From: a virus
IMG/VR virus record: IMGVR_UViG_3300049846_000112
Location: 1 to 27,988 of that record
Length of the DNA: 27,988 nucleotides
Strand: one strand, 5' to 3'
Shown here: positions 6,575-14,855 of the stretch, one piece after another
Position numbering within the stretch: the stretch's first letter is position 1
Layout of the letters: every line of letters begins with the position of its first letter
Position numbers and translations under genes: made by a program
The notes under the pieces: model-generated
The model's input: only the letters and a program-made list of their open reading frames with translations
Database searches by the model: none
Told to the model about the DNA's origin: nothing

Positions 6575-8149
6575 TCAGACGATGACCCAGGATTGACCGG
6601 ATGGAATAGTGACGGTCACGCCGCTATTGATCGTGACAGGTCCAGCACTCATGGCGTTTTTGCCTGTGCTCAAAGTGTAGTTGGTGGTCACAGTCTGACT
6701 GTTTTCGTAGAACACGTCATCAGTGCCGCCGCCCGTTGCACCACCACCTGCTGCAGACCAGCTCAGCGTGCCTGCACCATCGCTAACCAACGCATAACCG
6801 GCAACCGTTGCATCAGTTGCAGGCAATGTCCAAGTGATATTGGTGGCAATGCTTGCCGGACCTTGAAAGGCCACCCAGTTGCTGCCATTAGCGGTTGCCT
6901 CGCCAAACCGCACATCGGTCTGGTTATCCATCAGCAGGTTGCCAGTCAGCGTGCCACCTGTGGTCGGCAGGCCACCGCTCACCGTGGATGCAATCGTGAT
7001 GCTGCCTGATCCGTTGGTGATGCTGATGCCACTGCCAGCTGTCAGCGTCGATTTGGCAAGCGTGTTGCCGGTGCTGTTGCCGATCAGCAGCTGACCATCG
7101 GTGTAGGTGGTTTGGCCGGTGCCGCCATCTGCAACGCCAAGCGTGCCCGTGATGCTGCTAGCGCCCAGGTCAACAGCCAGCTCCGTTGATTCGATCACCA
7201 AGCCGCCATTGGCCTTCAGATCAGCGGAGAAACTGGTGCCGACCAGATCAAGACCATCGCCTGCGGTGTAGGTGGTGTCAGTGCTGGCAATGCTGATGCT
7301 GCCATTGCCGTTCGTGATGCTGACGTTGGTTCCAGCCGTAAGCGTTGCCTTTGCCAGCGTGCCATCGGTCTTGCCGATCAGGAGCTGCCCATCTGTATAG
7401 GTGGTCTGCCCGGTGCCGCCGTAGCCGGTGCCAATGGTGCTGCCCTGCCACACGCCGGTGCCAATAGTTCCGACGCTGGTCAGGCTGCTGCTAACAACCG
7501 CACTGCCAAGGCTGGTGGCGTCCAGCACTTTGGTGCCAGCGATGCGGTATTCCTTGGCGCTTGTGATGTTGACGTGTTCGCTAAACGTCCAAGCGTCAGT
7601 GGCATCTATCCAGCTGATTGTCTTATCGGTGGTGCCTTTGAGCGTGATGCCACCACCGTCAGCTGTTACGTCCGATGGCGTTGCGACCTTGCCGATGACA
7701 ATATTCTTGTCTTCAACATCCAAGGTCTGAGTGTTGATAATCGTCTCGGTGCCATTGACCGTCAGATCGCCTTGAATGATGACGTTGTTGTCAAACGTTG
7801 CAGCACCCGTAACGTCCAGCGTGCCAGGCACATCAATGTTGCTAGTCCACTCAACGCCAGTGCCAGCCGCATCGGTCTGCAGTAGTTGCCGTGCAGTGCC
7901 ATCAGCCAGCTTGCTGACCGCGATCTCAGCTGCTGCAGCAATGTCGGCGTTGACGATCGGATAGGCGCTCAGCTTTGAACCAGGGATATATGCAAGCGAA
8001 GTCCAAGCAGTTGACCCATCGCCAACCTTCCAATACCCCGTATCAGATTCGTAGCCAAGCTCACCAGCCAGCAGTGTTGGATTGGCGGCAGTCCAGTTGG
8101 CAGCAGTATCGCGGCGCTGCTTTTGAAGGGCGGTAAGCGTGACGGTCAT
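6575..8149 (-). CDS. Long tail fibre protein with internal repeats, 524 aa
   Basis: The N-terminus (LTALQKQRRDTAANWTAANP, LLAGELGYESDTGYWKVGDG) matches the hyaluronidase/fibre N-terminal module that describes a parameter-like beta fold in many tail fibres. Residues about 130-200 carry another fibre segment (TLDVEDKNIVIGK). Two copies of a repeat of about 98 residues follow, each with GGTGQTTYTDGQLLIG, then TLAK-TLTAG and SITNG-GSI-IAS. The C-terminus is beta-rich (VTINSGVTVTIPSGQSWVIV), possibly a trimerisation tip. It overlaps the upstream gene by ATGA. Probably the main side or central fibre shaft. Confidence 0.85.
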   Translation of the reverse strand: MTVTLTALQKQRRDTAANWTAANPTLLAGELGYESDTGYWKVGDGSTAWTSLAYIPGSKLSAYPIVNADIAAAAEIAVSKLADGTARQLLQTDAAGTGVEWTSNIDVPGTLDVTGAATFDNNVIIQGDLTVNGTETIINTQTLDVEDKNIVIGKVATPSDVTADGGGITLKGTTDKTISWIDATDAWTFSEHVNITSAKEYRIAGTKVLDATSLGSAVVSSSLTSVGTIGTGVWQGSTIGTGYGGTGQTTYTDGQLLIGKTDGTLAKATLTAGTNVSITNGNGSISIASTDTTYTAGDGLDLVGTSFSADLKANGGLVIESTELAVDLGASSITGTLGVADGGTGQTTYTDGQLLIGNSTGNTLAKSTLTAGSGISITNGSGSITIASTVSGGLPTTGGTLTGNLLMDNQTDVRFGEATANGSNWVAFQGPASIATNITWTLPATDATVAGYALVSDGAGTLSWSAAGGGATGGGTDDVFYENSQTVTTNYTLSTGKNAMSAGPVTINSGVTVTIPSGQSWVIV

Positions 8150-8649
8150 GTCGCTCCTGGCGGGCTAATAATGTTGTCCCGAGCAGGCGTTGCAGCTGCT
8201 CCACCTCCTTCAAGGATATAGGCTCTCGCTGGACTCGCTGGTGCCAGCTCACCGTCAATAATCAGATCACCAGTGTCTATTGCAATCGTCTGAAGTTCAA
8301 CCTCGACCGTAAAACGGTCATAGGAGACATCTGTAATCTTAGGTTCGCTTAAATAGCGCCAAGCAAAATCACTTAACAGAGGAACCGGCGGGTTTGTGTA
8401 ATCACCCCAAATCTCGGCTGACAGAAAGAAAATCTCGTATGTGCCTTTGCGATCAAAATAATGTGCCTTGATTAGATTCATGTCGCTCTCTGTCAAATAC
8501 GAGAACGACAGGCTCAGGCTCTGTCCAAACCTGCGATTGCCACGCCTAAAGCCAACCTGAACACCACTGAGACTCTGCTGCCGCGCAATAGGCAAATCAC
8601 CAGGCGTATAAATCCGGGTCGTTGGTGCCAGCGCAGGAAACGTCGTCAT
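8146..8649 (-). CDS. Minor tail protein, paralogue of the next upstream gene
   Basis: This 167-residue protein begins MTTFPALAPTTRIYTPGDLP and shares its fold pattern with the 123-residue neighbour at 8652-9023. Both have FPAL-P--R at the start, a GQ-LSL segment, a central helix ending in HY, an E(I/V)W-Y segment, a WRY motif and a strand near VELE. It carries an extra C-terminal extension rich in Ala, Gly and Pro (PASPARAYILEGGGAAATPA). Position between hub and fibres suggests a distal tail or fibre adaptor. The specific role is unknown. Confidence 0.78.
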   Translation of the reverse strand: MTTFPALAPTTRIYTPGDLPIARQQSLSGVQVGFRRGNRRFGQSLSLSFSYLTESDMNLIKAHYFDRKGTYEIFFLSAEIWGDYTNPPVPLLSDFAWRYLSEPKITDVSYDRFTVEVELQTIAIDTGDLIIDGELAPASPARAYILEGGGAAATPARDNIISPPGAT

Positions 8650-8651
8650 CG

Positions 8652-9023
8652 TTAAGCCAGCACGCTTTCTAGCTCAATGCTCACGTTAAAGCGCCCTGGG
8701 GTATTTGGTTCAACTGAAAACGACCCGGCATAACGCCAGCTGTAATCAACCGCGCTTATGGGAACAGATGAGTAGCCAGCCCAAACCTCTGAAGGCAGAT
8801 CAAAATCAATCAATGTGCCCTGCTGAGTTTCGTAGTGATCGTAGATCAGCTGCAGACTTGCCTCTGTGATTGCCTGATACGTCAAACTTAAACGCTGCCC
8901 CACACGCTTGGTGTTCTGCAGAAATCGAACACTGACACCGCTGGTTCCTGTGTACTCAAGCTGTGGGTAATTACCCAGAGACAGCGAGCGAGCGTTTGGC
9001 GTAAGTGCTGGGAAGGTCGCCAT
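8652..9023 (-). CDS. Minor tail protein, shorter paralogue
   Basis: The 123-residue protein (MATFPALTPNARSLSLGNYP, VGQRLSLTYQAI, LIYDHYETQQG, EVWAGYSS, SWRYAG, VSIELES) is a shorter version of the product of 8146-8649. The gene overlaps the hub gene by one base (TGATG) and ends two bases before its paralogue. I recall the FPALTPNARSLSLGNYPQ opening from phage tail modules of cyanophages. Probably a distal tail adaptor; no enzyme motif is seen. Confidence 0.78.
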   Translation of the reverse strand: MATFPALTPNARSLSLGNYPQLEYTGTSGVSVRFLQNTKRVGQRLSLTYQAITEASLQLIYDHYETQQGTLIDFDLPSEVWAGYSSVPISAVDYSWRYAGSFSVEPNTPGRFNVSIELESVLA

Positions 9024-10972
9024 CAGATCACCTCAAACGTGCCGTTCACAACCTCATCACTAATTCTGGCGATGCTGCTGCCGTCAACTGGGAAATGCAT
9101 GGCATCAATGCTGCTGGTCCCATCGCTTTCATGCTTGATTGCCGTGATCTGATACCAGTCCGTCTCGGTGCGGTTATCACCACGGCTGCTGATGCGTTGA
9201 CGAGTGACGCGGATAATTTGCGTCGGCAACAACCCAGAAGTCAGCAACGGCGTTTGAAAGCTGATGCTATGAGTCGAGAGCGTCCGCCGTGCCAGTTCAT
9301 ATTTGCCGTAGACCGCGGCATGGGCTGCGCTTGTGCAAATGTCCGTTAGATCAAACTGCTCGGTTGGGGCGTCGTTATCGGTTGCTGGATAGCGCACTGT
9401 AGTAGTCCGCTGCATCCCAATGACGGTTGGCTCAGCCTCACGCCACAGCAATGAGATGTTGACCGCACGGCGCTCATCAGCATCGTTGTAACTCTTGCTG
9501 AAGCTGCCAGGCAAGATCTCATCTTCGGTGAATGTGGCAGCAGGCGTTAGGGCTGTCACGTCAATTTGATTGGCGCCAGTCAACGGCAACAGCGGCTGCA
9601 GACTGTAGCGCCCATTGCTTGAGATAAACGACAGCAGGAAATAGGGCGCCAGCTTGCCGATGTATTCAATGATATTGACGGATTGATCCAAAACACCATT
9701 GCACAGCAACCCTAGATTGGTGCAGAACGTCGCTAACGCTTGCAGGTTTGATGTGTCAATCGGCATTGAGATGCTGGCCGTCGCTGCGCCATCAGCACGC
9801 TTGATCTGCGTGAAGAGATACATCGCAAGATCAACAAACTGATTACTAGCGCCGGTTGCATAGACGCCGCCAACCAGCCCGCCGCTATAGAGATCAACGC
9901 TGATGCCGTTTTCGTAGAAAGTTGAGATCTGCTTGGTGGTTGTCGGATAAGAGCCTTCGCTTGGCGGATCGTAGATATTGCCCTCAATTTCCAAATAAGT
10001 AATGTCTGCAAATACCGTAAAGTCCGCTGATGATGGCGGGCTAGTCGGATCTGAATATGGACTGACGTGGTTTTCAATTTGCACGCCTTCTAGCGTGCCA
10101 GTGCTTGCCGGATTAGAAAGATTGACTTGATTGTTGATTGTTCCCTGCGTCCAACTAATAGCAAGCGGACCTTGAACGCCCAAAGCTGATGTCCAGAAAT
10201 TAGGATCAGGCGCTAAATAGCCGCTAAGCGGAAAATAGACAATTGTGCCAACTGTATGCCCACCGATAAGCGTTGAGCCACTTATCACTCCGTTATAGAC
10301 CAAGCTGGTTGTGGCGGGGGTTGTTATACCCAAATAGCTAAGGACAGCAGCCGTAACGTCAACCCCTGTCTCGGTATTAAACACCGTGATATTTGACCAG
10401 AATATTTGAAGAACTGAGTTTGAAGTGTCTCCGGTTCCTCTTGTAATGTATGCCAGCTTGACGTATTGATCCCGGCCATCTGGCGTGTAATCAACACAAG
10501 CGTCATCGCTTAACAATGGCGACAGGTAAGAATAGGTATCAACACCGCAGAAAACGTTGCCGCTAGTAATTGGGCAGGCATTAGTATTTGCCGCTAGTGC
10601 CGCAGCTGTTGAGTAGTAATGCGTGAGCGTGAAACTTGACGAATTAGGCAGCAGCAAAAGACTACGGTTTCCAGTCCATGTGAAGTTCTTCACCGGGCTG
10701 CCAACCATTTGCCCTTGGGAGATCACATATAAAAAGCTGCCAACAAAATCATTTGAGCCAGTCTTGATCAATGCGGGCTGCACCCATGTCCCGCCGACAC
10801 CGCCGACACGCTTACAAAAAACAACCGGCACCGTATCGCCAGCACTGGCAACGGTTTGCTGCTTATCCAGATCAGGCTGTGGCTTTTTGCTTTTGCCAGG
10901 CGCCGCATCATTGCGAACCGCTGTTGTGCCAATCTGCGCCTTAGGTTGCGGTGTCGCGCCAAAATCAGCCAT
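9023..10972 (-). CDS. Tail tip / hub protein, 649 aa
   Basis: The large protein follows the tape measure and two small tail genes, the usual place for a central tail hub (lambda gpJ-like). The N-terminus is a flexible Lys/Pro-rich region, then VASAGDTVPVVFCKRVGGVG, a pattern typical of tip proteins that bind the tail end. The body is beta-rich with domains around ISTFYENGISVDLYSGGLVG and YIGKLAPYFLLSFISSNGRY. The C-terminal part (RYPATDNDAPTEQFDLTDIC, ARRTLSTHSISFQTPLL, TDWYQITAIKHESDGT) matches the gp27-like hub domain style. Exact family not verified. Confidence 0.78.
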   Translation of the reverse strand: MADFGATPQPKAQIGTTAVRNDAAPGKSKKPQPDLDKQQTVASAGDTVPVVFCKRVGGVGGTWVQPALIKTGSNDFVGSFLYVISQGQMVGSPVKNFTWTGNRSLLLLPNSSSFTLTHYYSTAAALAANTNACPITSGNVFCGVDTYSYLSPLLSDDACVDYTPDGRDQYVKLAYITRGTGDTSNSVLQIFWSNITVFNTETGVDVTAAVLSYLGITTPATTSLVYNGVISGSTLIGGHTVGTIVYFPLSGYLAPDPNFWTSALGVQGPLAISWTQGTINNQVNLSNPASTGTLEGVQIENHVSPYSDPTSPPSSADFTVFADITYLEIEGNIYDPPSEGSYPTTTKQISTFYENGISVDLYSGGLVGGVYATGASNQFVDLAMYLFTQIKRADGAATASISMPIDTSNLQALATFCTNLGLLCNGVLDQSVNIIEYIGKLAPYFLLSFISSNGRYSLQPLLPLTGANQIDVTALTPAATFTEDEILPGSFSKSYNDADERRAVNISLLWREAEPTVIGMQRTTTVRYPATDNDAPTEQFDLTDICTSAAHAAVYGKYELARRTLSTHSISFQTPLLTSGLLPTQIIRVTRQRISSRGDNRTETDWYQITAIKHESDGTSSIDAMHFPVDGSSIARISDEVVNGTFEVI

Positions 10973-11196
10973 CAGCCTTGACTCCTGTATTTGGCAAGCG
11001 CCTGTGCAAAGACCATAGGCGGCACAACAAAGCTGCCACCGTCAAAGGTCACAACGCAACAATCGTCTTTCAGCTGCTTACCATCGGGCGTTTCGCAAAT
11101 CACCATGTCATTCACCACCTTCATCACCACGCCTTCATGCGTGCCATGGTCGGCGCACGTGACCTTAAGGTTGATGCCGATCACTTGCTCGGTCAT
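10972..11196 (-). CDS. Small tail-module protein, 74 aa
   Basis: The protein (MTEQVIGINLKVTCADHGTH, EGVVMKVVNDMVICETPDGK, ending ALAKYRSQG) is predicted beta-rich at its N-terminus, with three Cys and two His among the first 50 residues and a short C-terminal helix. It overlaps the upstream gene by ATGA and the hub gene by one base, so it is translated in a coupled row with minor tail proteins. I do not recognise a family. It could be a small distal-tail or assembly factor. Confidence 0.7.
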   Translation of the reverse strand: MTEQVIGINLKVTCADHGTHEGVVMKVVNDMVICETPDGKQLKDDCCVVTFDGGSFVVPPMVFAQALAKYRSQG

Positions 11197-11696
11197 AGCC
11201 CGACGTTGCGAATCAGCATGTCTGCTGTGATTTTACGGGTTGGCACCTGCGGCTTCAATTTATTGATAGCCGGGTTGACGGTCCAGCTGATCGCATCATC
11301 GTTCACGCTTGCGCCTTCAATGCTGCCGATATAACGACTGATCAGCTGTGCGCTTGCAGCATGAAACGCATCTTCGCCAGCATCTTGGATGTAAAGCGAC
11401 GCAATCACCAAATTGTCCGCTGCCATCGCAGCATCTGTAACGTCTACCAGATCGCCAGTGGCTGCTGCGTTGATGGTCAGATCATTGATGCTGCCACCCA
11501 TGCTTGAGCCAAAGCCGCTCACGTCAAACGCCAAATAGATATAAACACCAGTCGCATTGGCATCAACGCTTAAGGTCTGCGCCACCTGGTAGAAGTTCTG
11601 CCATTGCCGCGTTGGCGTGCGGTTGCCGGAGCCATCAACCACGTTGGTGCGGTCGGCGTAATACTCGAGAAAACACATGATGTCGTATTGAGCCAT
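11193..11696 (-). CDS. Minor tail protein downstream of tape measure, 167 aa
   Basis: The protein (MAQYDIMCFLEYYADRTNVV, WQNFYQVAQTLSVDANATG, YIYLAFDVSGFGSS, LVIASLYIQDAGED) lies directly after the tape measure, overlapping it by one base. In siphoviruses this slot usually holds distal tail or lambda gpM/gpL-like proteins. The central strand pattern is somewhat like DUF1833 tail proteins, a weak resemblance. The C-terminus (PQVPTRKITADMLIRNVGL) looks like an extended linker and helix. Confidence 0.7.
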   Translation of the reverse strand: MAQYDIMCFLEYYADRTNVVDGSGNRTPTRQWQNFYQVAQTLSVDANATGVYIYLAFDVSGFGSSMGGSINDLTINAAATGDLVDVTDAAMAADNLVIASLYIQDAGEDAFHAASAQLISRYIGSIEGASVNDDAISWTVNPAINKLKPQVPTRKITADMLIRNVGL

Positions 11697-13408
11697 CAGA
11701 CCAGTCCCAACTGCGTGCGGACGTTGCCATCACGGCGGATCAAGTCAAGCGTCTGCTGAATGCCAGCCTGAACAGCTTTACCCATATCCTGCGTAGTCAC
11801 ATAATTCGTGCCATTCATCTGTGTTACTGGTCCGGTCTGGATGCTGACGTTTGCGCTACTTGGCGCAACATAACCGCCATCAGCAAAGCCAGGAATTGCA
11901 CCTGCACCACGTTTGCCGGTCAGGTAGTTAGCGGCAAAGCCTGCAGCTTTGCTCTGGGGGATGATGTACTCAGGTTCCCCTCCTTCACCGATCATTGCCA
12001 CAGTTGGTCCAGTGACCATCCCACCTTCGGCAAAGCGTGGCAGCTGAACGCTAGGAATGGTTGGGATCGTTGGCAGTTTCAATCGTGCCAAAGCGGCATT
12101 GGCACCACGAATCATGGAATTAAGTGCATTGATTGCACCATTGATGCCTCGTTCAATTCCGCCGATGATGCCATTCACGATCCCTTTAATCATGCTGGCA
12201 ACAGCTTGGAATGGTGCCTTTAACGCTGCAGCCAACCCAGAGAACAGCGATTTGATTCCATCTACCAACCCCTTCATAGCATTGGCAACTGGATCAATGA
12301 AAACCATTTTGAAGCCAGAAGCTGCCTGTCTGAAATAATTACCAATGGCAGCAAATGCTTGCCCGATCTGATCTCGGAAAGCATAAATTGCTACACCAGC
12401 AGCGATAAGTAAAGCAATCCAGCCAACTGGTCCTGTGAAAACAGCAGCCAATGCAGTCAATAATCCACCACTGCCAGTAAGTGCAGTGACAACACCTGTA
12501 ATAATAGGAACAATAGCGCCAAACAAACTCATGATTGGAGCCAGCAAAGGTGCAATTACCGCTAGTCCACCACTTAGAGCAATAACACCAGCAACGATTG
12601 ACTGCACGGGACCAGGTAGCTGACCAAACGCCAACGCAATTTGCCCTAGCAACTGAACAAGTGGGGTCAATGCAGGAAGAATCTGCGACCCAATCGTGGT
12701 GCCAAGATCCGCTAATGCCTTTTGAAATAACTTGTAAGCATCAGGCGGCGGTGGTTGCTGCTGCGCCAACCCACCGAGAGCCTTGATTATTTCTTCTGTT
12801 GTAATTTTGCCTTGACCACTCAACTCTTTCAGTTGAGCAACGCTAACACCCATAGATTTGGCAATCGCCTGACCAACAGCAGGCAGTCGCTCCATAATGC
12901 TGCGGAACTCATCACCTTGTAGCTTGCCGGAGCCAAGTGCTTGGCTTAATTGCAGCATTACACCTTCTGTGTCAGCCGTTGATAGATTCATCTTTGCGGC
13001 TGCAGTATTGACACCATTGAAAGTTGTCTGAATGTCTTTCAATGAAATGCCCATAGGACGCAAACGCCCATACAAATCGCTTACTGCATTAGCAGCGGCA
13101 GTATTGCCAATGCCATATTTTTGTGCGGCATCTTGAGCAAACTTTGTCAGCTTTGCTGTTTCGCCATATTGAGAAGCGAGCAGATTTAAGCGTTTTGCGG
13201 TTCGGTCCGCTTCAATACCAGCAGAGACAAAGCCTTTCAATAACGCCCCTGCACCAATTCCAGCCAAAGCACCCTGCAAAGTGCTTCCGGCCTGCGACAG
13301 TTTGCCAAATGCCGACTTTGCACTATTACTGGCGTTTTCAAGCCCCTGCAGCTGCTGCTTTGCATCGCGTGCGTCAACGCGGACTTCAACACTGGCTACC
13401 GCTGGCAC
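11696..13408 (-). CDS. Tail tape measure protein, 570 aa
   Basis: This protein sets tail length and occupies the tail lumen before DNA ejection. Residues about 80-220 hold the tape-measure domain (LNLLASQYGE, LKGFVSAGIEADRTAKR, MQLSQALGSGKLQGDEFRSI, MERLPAVGQAIAKSMGVSVA, LKELSGQGKITTEEI). Residues about 240-345 contain several hydrophobic spans (IVAGVIALSGGLAVIAPLL, IVPIITGVVTAL, VGWIALLIAAGVAIY). The C-terminal part includes MIGEGGEPEYIIP, typical of the family. Start is a GTG at 13408. At about 1.5 angstrom per residue, 570 residues suggest a tail near 85 nm; this is a rule-of-thumb inference. Confidence 0.93.
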   Translation of the reverse strand: MPAVASVEVRVDARDAKQQLQGLENASNSAKSAFGKLSQAGSTLQGALAGIGAGALLKGFVSAGIEADRTAKRLNLLASQYGETAKLTKFAQDAAQKYGIGNTAAANAVSDLYGRLRPMGISLKDIQTTFNGVNTAAAKMNLSTADTEGVMLQLSQALGSGKLQGDEFRSIMERLPAVGQAIAKSMGVSVAQLKELSGQGKITTEEIIKALGGLAQQQPPPPDAYKLFQKALADLGTTIGSQILPALTPLVQLLGQIALAFGQLPGPVQSIVAGVIALSGGLAVIAPLLAPIMSLFGAIVPIITGVVTALTGSGGLLTALAAVFTGPVGWIALLIAAGVAIYAFRDQIGQAFAAIGNYFRQAASGFKMVFIDPVANAMKGLVDGIKSLFSGLAAALKAPFQAVASMIKGIVNGIIGGIERGINGAINALNSMIRGANAALARLKLPTIPTIPSVQLPRFAEGGMVTGPTVAMIGEGGEPEYIIPQSKAAGFAANYLTGKRGAGAIPGFADGGYVAPSSANVSIQTGPVTQMNGTNYVTTQDMGKAVQAGIQQTLDLIRRDGNVRTQLGLV

Positions 13409-13436
13409 TTGAGGACTAGCTATTCATGCCTTAATT

Positions 13437-13975
13437 CTATCGACGCTTTGCTTTCCGCATTGCCTCTTGCTGTTCACTATTTTCCACTTCATACAGAAGC
13501 GCCCAAAGCTGAAGCTCTTCTCTGGTCATCCGCTGCGTCAATTCAGAAAGCGTGTAGCCCAGGTCACGAGCTACACGCATCATCAATCTCAATGGATAAT
13601 CATCCTTGACGCATCTGGTTAGTTTTTTGCTTCAGTCTCCGTTACGTTGCCCTCTCCAGTGATTAGCGCAAGCATCAAGGCTTGAAGATCTTCATCGCGT
13701 ACTTCATTCTTGAGTTCAGCAATCTCACCTTGGCTGAACATGCGATTTCCGTTTTCATCTAAAGCCTTGCCAACAAGAAGCTGGAGTGCCAGTACGTTGA
13801 TGTCATCGCTTTTCGCGGCCTTTTGAGCACGCTCGCGTTCAGACATCGTGAGGGGCGTACTCCAAAACTCAAACTCGCTTCCATCAGAAAGCGTTACAAC
13901 TCTCTTGATTGGGACTAGGTTCGCCGCCTTCTTCAAGCGATCAAGGGCTTTCATGCTTGAGCTGGTGAGAGCCAT
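13437..13975 (-). CDS. Tail assembly chaperone GT fusion made by -1 frameshift
   Basis: Slippage at AAAAAAC (13622-13628) lets ribosomes bypass the TAA of the G-like gene and continue in the -1 frame to TAG at 13437. This adds 61 residues: LTRCVKDDYPLRLMMRVARD, LGYTLSELTQRMTREELQLW, ALLYEVENSEQQEAMRKAKR, R. The motif MTREELQLWALLYE is typical of lambda T-like chaperone extensions. The fusion would be 179 residues. Its location between tail tube and tape measure is the conserved one for G/GT chaperones, which wrap the tape measure during tail assembly. Frameshifting is inferred from sequence. Confidence 0.85.
13619..13975 (-). CDS. Tail assembly chaperone, G-like short product
   Basis: The 118-residue protein (MALTSSSMKALDRLKKAANL, VPIKRVVTLSDGSEFEFWST, PLTMSERERAQKAAKSDD, ending NVTETEAKN) has the usual size and plan of lambda G-like chaperones: a short beta-hairpin, then a helical body. 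The zero-frame stop TAA directly follows the slippery AAAAAAC. It follows the tail tube gene across a strong terminator. It should be produced in excess over the GT fusion, as in other siphoviruses. Confidence 0.88.
   Translation of the reverse strand: MALTSSSMKALDRLKKAANLVPIKRVVTLSDGSEFEFWSTPLTMSERERAQKAAKSDDINVLALQLLVGKALDENGNRMFSQGEIAELKNEVRDEDLQALMLALITGEGNVTETEAKN
13622..13628 (-). other. Slippery heptamer AAAAAAC for -1 frameshift
   Basis: On the minus strand the chaperone codons read A AAA AAC immediately followed by TAA. This is a canonical X XXY YYZ heptamer. Shifting back by one opens the frame that encodes the T-like extension ending at 13437. A stop codon directly after the heptamer can itself stimulate slippage. 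I did not identify a convincing downstream pseudoknot by eye. Confidence 0.85.
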
Positions 13976-14006
13976 GAAAATCAGTCGTTTGCTATTACTT
14001 TACGCA

Positions 14007-14038
14007 TAAAAAAGCCCCTGGTGCAACCCAGGGGCTCT
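14007..14038 (-). terminator. Intrinsic terminator after the tail tube gene
   Basis: On the minus strand the sequence AGCCCCTGG, a 6-base loop, CCAGGGGCT is followed by TTTTTT. The nine-pair GC-rich stem plus U-tract is a textbook Rho-independent terminator, directional for minus-strand transcription. It lies between the tail tube gene (ending 14055) and the chaperone gene (starting 13975). No obvious promoter follows, so partial read-through probably lowers expression of the chaperones and tape measure compared with the abundant tube protein. Confidence 0.93.
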
Positions 14039-14054
14039 GTAGCACCAGCTGTGC

Positions 14055-14825
14055 TTATGCAGATTCGCTGAAGTCGAAGGTCGGAGCACTCGAAGGACGG
14101 AAAGCGATTTCCACCATCTGAGCGTCATCCGGGTTAACGGTGAAGCTAGCAGAAGTCAGAACTGCCTCCATGGCAATGGAGCGACTGAGCGATTCGCTTA
14201 CGGATCCACCGCTGCTGACTCGATCAATGTACAACTTGAACCCAGCTCCAACCTGCTGACGCTGCAGCACGTCTTGAATCAAGCGGCTCGCAAGATCGCC
14301 GCTGTCATCAGTAATGTAGATGCTTGCAGAACCTTCACCATCAGCAAAGCCGGTGATGTAGGTCTTAAACGGAGCGTGCTGACCAAGGGTTTGACCGATC
14401 GTGGTTACGTCGATCTCTTCCCGAGTGATTTCAAACGACCACTCACGAACCTGACCGACAGCTGCGTAATCGGCGTAGGCAACTTGGAAAGCGTTTGGGG
14501 TGACAGCAGTACCATCATCAGTGATGGCAACAGTTGAACCACCAGCAGTTGCAGAAACCTGCAGTACACCAGTGGACGCGGTGTAAGCAATCACGTAGTA
14601 GGTGGTTGCAGCTGAAAGACCAGCAGGCAGAGTTCCAGAGCCAGCAGCACCAGTATTGATGTTGACAACGCTGAATTGGACAGGATCACCAACCTTGAAA
14701 TTCAGGTAGGTGTCTACCGTGATTTCGTCATCGGCAACATCAACGGCGGATTCGCCGAAGGTTGCCTTGGTGCCTGCTGGCTTGTAATAGAGGGCGCCGG
14801 ACGTACCGGACAGAACAGTAGCCAT
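14055..14825 (-). CDS. Major tail (tube) protein, 256 aa
   Basis: The protein forms the stacked rings of the tail tube. Evidence is position (after the tail terminator, before chaperone and tape measure), size, and the sequence: an N-terminal arm (LSGTSGALYYKPAG), then after an inserted module VGQVREWSFEITREEIDVTT, FKTYITGFADGEGSASIYIT, LYIDRVSSGG and FTVNPDDAQMVEIAFRPSSA. Residues about 28-110 are an extra module (VGDPVQFS, LPAGLSAATTYYVIAY, GVLQVSATAGGSTVAITDDG) of a kind found decorating several phage tail proteins. A strong terminator follows the gene, consistent with high expression. Confidence 0.88.
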   Translation of the reverse strand: MATVLSGTSGALYYKPAGTKATFGESAVDVADDEITVDTYLNFKVGDPVQFSVVNINTGAAGSGTLPAGLSAATTYYVIAYTASTGVLQVSATAGGSTVAITDDGTAVTPNAFQVAYADYAAVGQVREWSFEITREEIDVTTIGQTLGQHAPFKTYITGFADGEGSASIYITDDSGDLASRLIQDVLQRQQVGAGFKLYIDRVSSGGSVSESLSRSIAMEAVLTSASFTVNPDDAQMVEIAFRPSSAPTFDFSESA

Positions 14826-14855
14826 TGTCGTGAACGGTAGGTGGCTAGATCAATT

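Noticed and set aside
13409-13609. 66-codon plus-strand frame between tape measure and chaperone
   Set aside because: The minus strand here encodes the T-like frameshift extension with its characteristic motif; the plus frame is its shadow.
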